Shown here: one piece after another, positions 22,830-34,100 of the stretch
Position numbering within the stretch: position 1 is the first letter of the stretch
Layout: each line of letters begins with the position of its first letter
From: Gerris lacustris
Taxonomy: Eukaryota > Arthropoda > Insecta > Hemiptera > Gerridae
Assembly (NCBI GenBank): GCA_951217055.1
Contig: OX578286.1
Location: 1,619,508-1,683,507 of the forward strand
Direction: 5' to 3'
DNA length: 64,000 bases
The notes under the pieces: model-generated
The model's database searches: none
What the model saw: only the letters and a program-made list of their open reading frames with translations
What the model was told of the DNA's origin: nothing
Position numbers and translations under genes: made by a program

Positions 22830-24250
22830 GTCTGGCTAATAATCAGGCAACCGGAAGTGGACAGAAAGAACTACCGTCTTATCTACTGATCCCTGTCCAC
22901 TCTGTACACAAGAAACAGAATGCTACTCAGTGTCCACACTGTCAGTACAGTACTAGCCGGAAGAGTACCCTGAAAACACAAATTGACACAGTACATAATA
23001 AAACTAGAGCATTTCAATGCCCTCACTGTGAGCATACAACCAGCTGGAAGAGTCATCTGAGAAGTCATATTGACTCAGTACATAATAAAACTAGAGCATT
23101 TCAATGTGCTCACTGTGAGCATACAACCAGCCAGAAGGATCATCTGAAAAGACATATTGACTCAGTGCATAATAAAATTAGAGCATTTCAATGTGCTCAC
23201 TGTGAGCATACAACCAGCCAGAAGGGTCATCTGAAAAGACATATTGACTCAGTGCATAATAAAATTAGAGCATTTCAATGTGCTCACTGTGAGCATACAA
23301 CCAGCTGGAAGAGTTCCCTGAAAAGTCATATTGACTCAGTGCATAATAAAACTAGAGCATTTCAATGCCCTCACTGTGAGCATACAACCAGCCAGAAGGG
23401 TCATCTGAAAATACATATTGACTCAGTGCATAATAAAATTAGAGCATTTCAATGTGCTCACTGTGAGCATACAACCAGCCATAAGAGTAATCTGAGAAGT
23501 CATATTGACTCAGTCCATAATAAAATTAGAGCATTTCAATGCCCTCTCTGTGAGCATACAACCAGCTGGAAGAGTAATCTGAAAAAACATGTTGACTCAG
23601 TACATAATAAAACTAAAGCATTTCAATGCCCTCACTGTGATCATACAGCCTACCGAAAGGGTAATCTGAAAACACATATTGACTCAGTACATAATAAAAC
23701 TAGAGCATTTCAATGCCCTCACTGTGATCATACAGCCTACCAAAAGGGTAACCTGAAAACACATATTGACTCAGTACATAATAAAACTAGAGCATTTCAA
23801 TGTGCTCACTGTGAGCATACAACCAGCAGGAAGAGTAGTCTTAGATGTCATATTGACGCAGTCCATAATAAAACTAAAGCATTTCAATGCCCTCACTGTG
23901 AGCATACAACCAGCCGGAAGGGTGATCTGAAAAGACATATTGACTCAGTACATAATAAAACTAGAGCATTTCAATGCCCTCACTGTGAGCATACAACCAG
24001 CCAGAAGGGTGATCTGAAAAAACATGTTGACTCAGTACATAATAATACTAGAGCATTTCAATGCCCTCACTGTGAGCATATAACCAGCCGGAAGAGTAAT
24101 CTGAAAAGACATATTGACTCTGTACACAATAAAATTAGAGCATTTCAATGCCCTCACTGTGAGCTTACAACCAGCCAGAAGAGTTCCCTGAAAAGACATA
24201 TTGACTCAGTACATAATAAAACTAGAGCATTTCAATTAGGGATGGGCTAA
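22830..24250 (+). CDS. ZNF gene, terminal exon with 15 C2H2 fingers
   Basis: TTGTTTTAG acceptor, phase-1 entry, open to the TAA at 24248-24250. Joined with 15607-15694, 19110-19211, 19804-19905 and 20480-20578, it predicts about 603 residues. It encodes 15 fingers of the form C-x2-C-x12-H-x4-H with linker HNKTRAFQC on a 29-residue (87-bp) period. Finger 1 has Gln for the first zinc His (LKTQIDTVH) and is probably weak. Fingers are nearly identical except at helix positions -1, 2, 3 and 6, so the array is likely a nuclear DNA-binding domain under diversification. After finger 15 the protein stops abruptly at FQLGMG. That junction reads ttagggatggg, like a hAT terminus (compare 56005), so the array may have been cut by an insertion. 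The genuine frame extends about 335 nt upstream of the first GTG-initiated ORF. Confidence 0.9.
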
Positions 24251-24439
24251 ACTATTAAATCTGAGTAATAGGTGACAGCTCCGACCTGGTAATAGGTACC
24301 AATTGTGGGGACCCGAAAATGTAAATCTTAATTAAGATACAAGTAAATAGTAGAAAAAGACAACCATGTTAACAGAGTTAAAAAAGATCAAGTCGTTGTT
24401 GTATTGTATTGTAGTGAACATGTAAGATCATGAGTTTTT

Positions 24440-24489
24440 AATAAATCATATATTTTATGTTAAACTGTAAATATTTATGAGTTAATAAA
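24440..24489 (+). terminator. Polyadenylation signals of the ZNF gene
   Basis: AATAAA at 24440-24445 and again at 24484-24489, 190 and 234 nt after the stop codon, the latter followed by a gtttgttgtatc GT-rich element. Confidence 0.6.
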
Positions 24490-25013
24490 AGTTTGTTGTA
24501 TCAAGTAATTGTGTTGGTTAAATTATAAAACACGGCGCAGTCGACGGAGATACGAATACTGGCAGTAGCGTACACAGAAAAATTTTTAGGTGGGGGGCAA
24601 CTTAACCTTGAGTGACTATATACGGGTTTAGCATACCCCATAATTTATTATAATTTTAATTTCTACCCCTTTTAACAGTCTAATTTCGATTTCTAACCTC
24701 ATATTTAATCAAATTAAAATCCTATTAGATAACAACTAAAAAATGGTCATAATTATAAAACTTATAAAGAGGTTGTACAAGTTTATAAAAACTCTAGCTA
24801 TCAGACCTCAATATGGGTTTCAATTTACTTGTTGTAATCAATAAAAAACAATGTAACCATAGGTAAATAGTCTGCCAGATAATGCGGCACTTAGCTCCCT
24901 CATGTACTATTTCGTATACTTTAATAGTTTTATGCCTTTAAAACCTATTATTGTCAAATTTATTTAATTTTCCCGTCATGATTTTTTATGTCTCCGATTT
25001 CATCTCTCTAAGG

Positions 25014-26077
25014 CATTGGTTCCCAAAGTTGGGGGCGCGCCCCCCAAGGGAGGCGTAATGACAAGTCAAGGGAGGCGTAATGACAAGTCAAGGGAGGCGT
25101 GGGACATCGAGATAGCTTTGCCGACTGAACGTCTAATGTAAAAAATCTTTTTCAGCACTTGTTGCAATAAAAACAAAGTATCGGGGCAATCTTGATGTTG
25201 CTAATGATTTTTGTTGTGCACTTTCTAAAGCTCATCCAAGACTAGGGACTCTTGTCTCTTTTCACAAGTGTTATATATTTTTGTAATCTACTCTTCAATA
25301 CCTTTAATTTGATACCTCACACAAAATTTAAAAAAATATTTTTTCCCCGTGACAGCAATTAGCCGCCATCTTGGACTCCCAGTTAATCCGACCAAGTTGC
25401 TATTCTTATTTTTTCTTTGGCCCATCAGATCGCACATTTTTCATATTTTTAGTAACAGCGGAAATATAGTTTTAGGGGGGGGGGGGGAGACACACAAAAT
25501 TTTGATGATTTTTGACAAAATGGCGCCAAAAATTAAACACTTTCCCTAAGTGGTATATATTTTTGTAATCTACTCTTCATTACCTGTCACTTGATACCCC
25601 ACACAAAAAAAATATTTCTTTTCGAATGACGTGAGTTATCCGCCATTTTGGATTTGAACAGCTGATAATTCTGAGTTCGCTATATTTTTCCTGTGTGCGC
25701 GTCAAAACAATCTTTATTATTGGATAGTTTCATGTTTTTATCTCTTTTTATTCAAAAGTTATTGGAACCGCACAGAGTGACAGACAGACAAACGCAGGAG
25801 CGAAACTATAAGGGTTTCTTTTTTTGGTTTTACCAACGAAACCCTAAAAAAAAGGCAAGCTCATCCATCTCACTGATATATCTTGTCTCTTACTTGTTCT
25901 GTTTAAATTGCAACTTGTAATATTATAAAAAATTGTAATAAAAATAATTGTATGGTTATTCAATGTAATACTTGTTTCTTTCATTTTTTCATTACCACAT
26001 AAAATTGTGAAAGGGGGGGGGGGAAGTTTTATTCTTGACTATAGGGGGCGTGGTAAAAAATACTTTGGGAACCACTG
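25014..26077. mobile_element. hAT (ZBED/Charlie-type) derivative, copy 1
   Basis: Ends CATTGGTTCCCAAAGT and ACTTTGGGAACCACTG are flanked by CTCTAAGG/CTCTACGG (25006-25013, 26078-26085), an 8-bp duplication with one mismatch. Internal remnants (tttttcagcacttgttgc, ttgtgcactttctaa.gctca) match transposase-derived sequence in the copy at 48713-49300. About 750 bp (roughly 25260-25990) is a foreign insert ending in the agggttt...gaaaccct hairpin tail. A 3-copy gggaggcgtaatgacaagtc tandem occurs at 25050-25100. Confidence 0.88.
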
Positions 26078-26085
26078 CTCTACGG

Positions 26086-28520
26086 ACTCCAAAAATTCCA
26101 AGCCAGAAAACTGTTTCAGACATAGGGGGACATTTTGCGTCCCATGCATGCCTTTCGTTAATTTTTTGTGATATCTTATCTTAAAAGCTATTTTAATGAA
26201 ATTTTTATGGTATGTCATTATTTGCCAGGTTATAGCATTGCTGGTCACATATAAATTGCAATATTCTGCACCTATTCGTTTCTCTTCCAAATGCGCTCAC
26301 ACATACATTTATTTACACCTATATCTTAAAAAATACTCATCTGATTTTAGTGTAATTTGAATTGTTTGTTTAACGTAGTCAGCAGATAAATCTAGATTAA
26401 TTTCAAACATCAGTGCACTTGAAATGTTGCTAGATTGATACTTTAATTAATGTAAGAATAGTGTTTCAATTAGTGCATAACGGTTCCTCGTGCCCTATTT
26501 CGTAAACTTTAATGATTTTATGCTTTTACAACCTTTTATTTGTCAAAATTGGTTTGCTTTTTTACATGTTGTTAAGATATGTACTAGGTAATTAATTGGG
26601 ACATTTTCGTAGTGTATTACCCTTTAATCTAATTTATTCTTCAGTCTTTCTTAGGTCTATAGGGTATTAATAATACATGTTATTGCTACTCCATGCTATA
26701 TTTCACCTCCTTTGAGGCATCTTCAGGCCTAAAAGAAGATTTTAAATTTATTTATCTACATCATCATTCACATTAACAAATATTTTCATAAACACTTTGT
26801 ATTATTACTTCAATCCAACATAATTTAACATATAATTTTGTGACTTAACTTATACCATAATTATATATATCACTATACACTAACCTTTATTCGATCCTTC
26901 TATTATATTAAAATATACTGCAGTGTATCAAAATAGGGGCTTAATATAAACTCTATATTTTAATTTTAGTTTGAAAATTAGTAAAATTATAAAAAATTTA
27001 AATAACTAAATAATTATGTACAATGAGTTGAAGTCTTATTTAAAAGTTTGTAACATGAATGGTGCTTTGCCAATTGATGGATTTAGGAACAAGGTATTGC
27101 ACAATTAGTAATAGATGATGACGTCACTAATTTAATATTTAATTTAATTTAAAGGTGTAATTTGTGCGTATAATTAAATGAATGAAATTCTGATAAATTT
27201 CATAATTTGTTATTTTATGAATCCTAAAATTTAATTAGAAAATTTGAGAAGTTGTTTGTAAAAATAATTATTAATTTTATTTTTTCAATGTGTTAAGTTA
27301 GAACTGATGAGATAAGGAGTACGCCATCTTTCTTTTTAAAACGCATGTAGGACATACGTTGCTGAAACTTTGTCGAGAGTAGACGTGAGCACGTATCCCC
27401 TTAAGCAGGGTAATGCCATGGACATGTGTCCAAATTTAAAAAAATTTATGTAGTTTTAATTTCATATTTTCTCAGTTGAAAATTTCGTTGGTGCTGGATG
27501 TGTAAATCCATGTCAAGTAATTTTAACTTCCTCTTTAAAAATTTCATCCACTAGAGAAAACTTCATGCTGCCGAAAATTTCGTAAGTTTTAAAAAATTTT
27601 ATAAAAATTTATATAAAACTATTTTATGTGTTAAAGTTTAGCAAAAGCTAATTATATTGTAATATTGGATCATAGGGCACTTATAAGTAAATGAGAAATT
27701 TCTCAAGGTATATTTCTTCGCACGAACACGAGGAGCTGGGTGTGATCTACAGGTGCAAGTCGTCGAGTTAAATTCTGGGAACGCCTAGTTGCGGACAGCT
27801 GTTGCACGAGAGATCTTCAATTAGCCAGGAAGGCGGATTCTGGAAACGCCGCACTAAGACGCTAGAGACCATCTAGTAAAACACAAGTCTTCTAGACTCA
27901 GCTTCACTAGCATCAATCTACTTTGCATCATCTACGTAAAAGTCTCCAGTATCGCAAGTAGAAAAGATATATATTTGTATAAAAAATACATATAAAAAAT
28001 TTAAGGCACTTCATAAAATAGAACTTATAGTGACGCTAAGGTAGTTTGAGGTTAAAGTACCTCGTGCCTGTGATTAAGTAATTTCCATCATTTTAATTTG
28101 GAATTATTTAATGATCTCTAGAAATAAGATAGTAAAAAGGATTCATAAAAAAAAAATCAGAACTCATGTAATATAAATAAATTTTGATAAGCATTTTAAT
28201 ATAGTAAGTTTCATAGAAGACTCAGAAGTTCATCTGAACAGGTTAAAACGCCTTCTTTAAAAAATAAAAAGAATTTTATTTGTAATACACTGTATAAAAA
28301 AAGAAAGTAAGTCCTAATTGCTCTATCTGATAAAAGATATAAAAAAGATTTTATGCTGCTTGTTATTTTTTTATTTTAATAAAAGTGACTTGATCATTTT
28401 ATATGTTTGATTTGTTTTATTATATTTAATTTTGGCTTGATACGTGTACACCCTATTAATTAATCGCCACGGACGGTGACGATAGATCTTAGTATACCCT
28501 ATATTATTTGTGTATTTTTT
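26086..28520. other. Long AT-rich gap
   Basis: No gene recognised. A GC-richer patch at 27715-27960 (cacgaggagctgggtgtgat ... gagaccatctag) is unlike its surroundings and could be an untranslated exon or a repeat fragment. It has no convincing ORF. A short inverted-free poly-AT region surrounds it. Confidence 0.4.
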
Positions 28521-28539
28521 GTTATCTATATTAACGAGT

Positions 28540-29083
28540 ATAATAATATAAGATATGAGTGCCTCGCATTTATACTTGTTTAAATTTTGATTAAAAAACT
28601 AATTTAATATTACTTAAGTACTCTCTCATACTTTTACGAAGAATAGCTTTGTCCTCCGAAAAAAATGAAGTATAAATGAAATTTTCATAACGCTCGAGAA
28701 GGTGGAAGACATAATATACAAACTAAAATAGAAAAACGATTTAAAAAAAAAGAAATAAATAAGAACGGACCCGGACGGTATCACCACAATAAAACACACT
28801 CACAATAATACTTTTTTAAACCACTAGAACGGCAATTTTTAATGTTTTCTTATTTTACATTGTTAAAATAGACTTAGTATAATAACGTTCAAAGGTTGAA
28901 AAGTCTTATAAATTAATAATAATTTAATAATTAATTATTTAAAAAGTTGAGAAAATTCTCCCATTCATTTTACATGGGATTGATAACAGGTGATAAGGAA
29001 AAGGAACATAACAAACCGAATCGAATAAATTATCGAAAGCTTACGCCATCTTGTGACGTCATTACTAATTATCTCTATAATAT
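28540..29083. repeat. Right part of the 13.6-kb TIR element
   Basis: Matches 14270-14815 in the same orientation, from taagatatgagtgc to acgccatcttgtgacgtcat. The left half and left TIR are missing. Confidence 0.8.
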
Positions 29084-29409
29084 AATACATGAATGAGAAA
29101 AAGAATACAAGTCTACTCCATGGCCATGGCCGTCTGGAGGAGAGTTGCTAACAAATTTGATTTTAAAAGTTCATTTTTATACATAAATACAAGAAAAAGA
29201 TAACAATATATTTAATAACATTTAACAGTAAAAAAATAAATTTTTAGATAACATTTATTAATTTAATATTCTGGTGGCTGATAAAAAAATATACCTCGTA
29301 CTACTAGTGAGGACAAGGCTGCTAACATTTTGGTTGGTAAAGTTCATTTATACATGCGTAAAGTAAAAGATAACAATATATTAAATAAAATTTTATAATA
29401 AATATTTGA

Positions 29410-30075
29410 TAACATTAGTTATTTACGCACCTAGGGAGTAAAGTAAGCCATTATTCCCTGAGCGAAAAAGTTGGTTCTTGAGGTGAAGCCGAAGGAACCA
29501 TGGTCCCTAAATCCCCAGGCGAAGCCGAGGCAATTAGACTCTTTAATTCCCAAGGCGCAGCCGAGGGGGATAATTATCGCGAGGGGAATAATGGCACTTT
29601 ACTCACGAGGTACATACAATATTTTATCTCCAGTAGGAAGAAAATACACATTTTCGTCCATTGCACAGTTTTTATTTATTATTTTAATAAATAACAATAA
29701 TTATTAGCACTTTTAATAGCAGATATAAGAGATTCAATATTAAAAACAAATAAGAATTGGAATTAAACTCAAATAGAAGGTTATTTAGATGCAGGTTATA
29801 ATGTTGTAAACAAAGATAAAAATGGTCAAAAAAGCGCAGTGCCGCAAACCTGATTTCAAAAACTTCATTACATTAGCCATACATTTTCTACTATTTATAA
29901 AATAATTAGGTTGCAATCTTTACTTTTTTGCCCTACTTTACTTTTTCGCCCTACTTTTACTTTTTCTCCCTACTTTTTGAGTTCAGGGATGAAAAGACCT
30001 GTTTTAGTCCCTCTAAACTATTTCAAAATTATAACTTTTTTTCCCTACTGGAGATAAACTAAATTTTTAGATTGC
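29410..30075. repeat. Dispersed element P, copy B
   Basis: Matches the outer parts of 780-2250 without the 740-bp insertion, and so gives the empty-site order attaaaaacaaataagaatt. Short ORFs at 29471-29707 arise from its ccgaggcgaagccga repeats. Confidence 0.65.
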
Positions 30076-30579
30076 ATTTATTGATTTACTAATATGGTGG
30101 CAGATCAGAAAAATATACCTAGTACGTTATACCTTGTTTCGTTAAAACAAATCCTTTACCCCTTAAAATTCACCCCTTGTTTATTATAAAGGGATGATTT
30201 CTTTTTCTTTTAATGCTTTTTGTTAAATTAATTTTTTATTAAGTTATACTGGTGAGGACAAGCCCCTATTTTAAGTCTGAATGTGTAATCAATTTTGAGT
30301 TTATCAATTTAATTATTTGATTGTTGAGTAGCCATTTTGTGTGATCATGCCCAGGCTTCTTTAGTATAATTTTTTATGTTAATTAAACCCTCTATGGTAT
30401 TGTCGTTAAGAATGTTTAAGTATTCATTTTCATTTAATTTTTTTTCCCTAAAATATTTTATTCTAGGATCAGCCAAAGCGGGGCATTATGCCATTAAGTG
30501 AAGATTGTCCTCCATCTTACCTGTGTCACACAGCTCAAACATATTATTCCTTCCTTTTTCATGACTTTAAAAATACAAG

Positions 30580-31125
30580 TTAATAATATAATAAAGGTTA
30601 AATTTAATTACAAAAATATCACAAATAAATAAAATTAAGTTCATAGAAAAATAAGAATAACAAAGAAAAAAACTTGTATCGTCAAATAGATAAGGCTTGC
30701 AAATAACACGTTATAATTTGACAAAATCTCCTCAAAGACAACAAAATCTGAATATAATTTTACATAATATATGACAGGTTGAGACGCCAGCTATCTGTCA
30801 AACTTAATAAAAAATTAAATTACAAAAAAAACAGCTATAAGACTAAAAAAAAGGAAAATTAAAAACCTAACAAAATCAGACAGAAAATTATGTATACAGA
30901 GAGAAAACAATTCTTTCTCATAAATACTCTAAATTAGAAACCTGCAACAAATTCAGACACCCCCCCCCCCCCCCTATTAAAATCATATATTATATTAACT
31001 TATAATCACGTACGGAGATAAGACTAGTAGCTCTTTCTAGTGGAGGCCGAGTGTACTATGTTACCAAGGTAGAGCTCGCAACTCTCTTACTTCTCGCTTA
31101 AACTATATTGTTAAGCTAAAATATA
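30580..31125 (-). other. 3' flank of the NACHT-ankyrin gene, duplicated
   Basis: Non-coding sequence downstream of the stop. It aligns with 62040-62455 (shared blocks include gacaaaatctcctcaaagac, atatgacaggttga and gctataagactaaaaaaa), so the unit of duplication extended past the coding region. A 15-C run lies at 30960-30974. No unambiguous polyadenylation signal found. Confidence 0.7.
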
Positions 31126-31131
31126 AACAAA

Positions 31132-34100
31132 TTACCAATCTCCTTCTATAAATTTATGAACATATTCATATTCTATAGTTTGTAACAAAGGACTGATGAG
31201 GGCGATCTTATTTTGATCAAGTCCAGGCAAACATCCCTGACCTTGTTCAAGTAATGCCAGCGTTTCTTTATGTGTATACTTAAGTAACTGATAGATGAAA
31301 CTTGGTGTAAACCCCACGAAATCATTAGGGTCATCATCAAACAATGCTAAGAGTTTATTGATATTATTATTAAAAATGGTATCATCCCGAAATATTCCCT
31401 TAAGAAATAAGTGCTCTTTAAGAACTTTAACAATACTAGGAAAATGTACTTCAGCATCAACGTTTGCACCTTTATCTATCAAATAATTAATAACTTCTGA
31501 GTATCCAAAAAACGCAGCAAGGTGCAATGGTGATAAGCCATTTCCGGCATTCACATCTTTCCTGTTTTTTTCAACTAAATCTTGAACTATTTTTAATTCA
31601 CCACGCATAGCAGCAATGTGCAGCACTGTTAAACCAAGCTCACTAACTCCATCATCAGAATCAATAATTGCGTTTCTATTCAGCAAAAAATTTAAAACTT
31701 TATAGTTATTGCTACAAGCAGCACAAAAAACAACTGTTCGACCCCATTCATCAATCTCATTGATATTTGCTTTTTCCTCTACAAGATATTCAACAATATC
31801 ATAATGACCATGGAAGGCAGCTTCATGCAATAGTGTAGTACCAAGTCTGTAATTATTATAACATATCGTCTCTCCAATCTGTTCTATCAAATATTTTACC
31901 ATCCTCAAGTATCCATATTTAACAGCAAAATATAATGGTGTGACACCATCATTATCAGCAGGATTAATATCAGCTTTTACACTTTTAAGTTCTTGCACTA
32001 GATACTTCACTATATCACAATGGCCATTTTGAGCAGCAGTATGTAATGGTGTATAACCATTAATATCAGCAGGATTAATATCAGCTTTTTTAAGTTCTTG
32101 CACTAGATACTTTACTATATCACAATGGCCACCTCCAGCAGCACTATGTAATGGTGTAATACCATCATTATCAGCAGGATTAATATCAGCTTTTATACTT
32201 TCAAGTTCTTGCACTAGATACTTTACTATATCACAATGGCCACCTCCAGCAACACTATGTAATGGTGTATAACCATAATTACCAGCAGGATTAATATCAG
32301 CTTTTATACCTTTAAGTTCTTGCACTAGATACTTTACTATATCGTAATGGCCAACTCCAGCAGCACTATGTAATGGTGTAATACCATAATTATCAGCAGG
32401 ATTAGTATCAGCTTTTATACTTTTAAGTTCTTGCACTAGATACTTTACTATATCACAATGGCCACCTCCAGCAACACTATGTAATGGTGTATAACCATCA
32501 TTATCAGCAGGATTAATATCAGCTTTTATACTTTCAAGTTCTTGCACTAGATACTTTACTATATCACAATGGCCACGTACAGCAGCACTATGTAATGGTG
32601 TATAACCATAATTATCAGCAGCATTAATATCAGCTTTTATACTTTCAAGTTCTTGCACTAGATACTTTACTATATCACAATGGCCACGTTCAGCAGCACA
32701 ATGTAATGGTGTATAACCATGATTACCAGCAGGATTAATATCAGCTTTTATACCTTTAAGTTCTTGCACTAGATACTTTACTATATCGTAATGACCCTTA
32801 CTAGCAGCAATATATAATGGTGTGACACTATCTTCATCGGCAGATATAATGTCAGCCCCATTTTCTACTAAAAGCTTTACTAATTCTAAGCTACCAGTTT
32901 TAGCAGCTCGATGGATGGGAGAGCTGCCTCCCACTTTAAAATTTACATCTACACCTTCTTTTAGAAGGGCTGCAACATCTTCATAATATTTGCTTTTTGA
33001 TGCAACAGTATTCAATATATACGCATTAAGCACTTTCTTGTTTAAGCCTAATTCTTCACCTATACATCGAACAACCTCTAAGTGACCTTCATTTACTGCT
33101 ATATCTAGAGGTGTTCTTTTTTTATAATTATCTTTGCTACTCGCTGTATCTTTATCTTTATTTATGAGGAATTTAACTATATTTAAATTACCATATTTTG
33201 CAGCTACATGCAAGGGATTCATATTGGATTCGTAAGGACCATATAAATAAGCATTAAGTTTGTCTACTAACACTTCAGCAAAATATATATAACCTTCTTC
33301 AGCAGCTATATGTAATAATGATTTTTCAAAATAGTTAACATTTCTTTTAGCTTCAAACATGTCCTCCCAACTTGCTCCTTTTTCCAGAAGTAATTCAGCA
33401 ACACCCCAATAATGCCCCTTATCAGCATAGCGTAATGGGCTCCAACCAAATATTTTGTCTCTCATACTTATACTTGTATCATATTCTAATAAAGCTTTGA
33501 CAATATCTATGTAGCCATACGCTGCGGCTAAATGAAGCGCTGTTCTGTTTCCCTTATCAAGGCTATTAATAATATTCTTAGCTTTTTGTGAATCTGATAA
33601 TAATTTATAAACTTTATCTTTATCATTGTTTAAAACTGCCGTATGTAGTTCTATTTGATTTTGATCTTTATCCTTAGCTAGCATACGATCGAAGAAATCA
33701 CGTATTACTTCATTTCCTTTTTCAAATATATTCTCATGTAAAAAGCTATGTACTTGCTCATACTTTGTATTATCTTCTGATTTATTTAGAATATTATTAA
33801 CAAAGAAGTCTGCAGCAAAATATTCAGCAAAAGTACGGTGAATGAATCGTGGTTCACCATTAATGATTTGATAAACAATACCCGTATTTTCTTCTCCCTG
33901 TCCTATATTTTCACTTAATTTTTTAATTTTATTTTTGTCTTTTTCTTCAAAAAAAAATGTCCAATCCTCGTTAGAAAAGATTAAATTTAAAGCTAATAGT
34001 CTATGGTTTTCTACAAAAGCTATTTCTGAATCCTCATAAATTTTCTTAGCCATAGGCTTTGTTAAATCCATTTTAACTTTTTCTTCAAAATTAATCTTAC

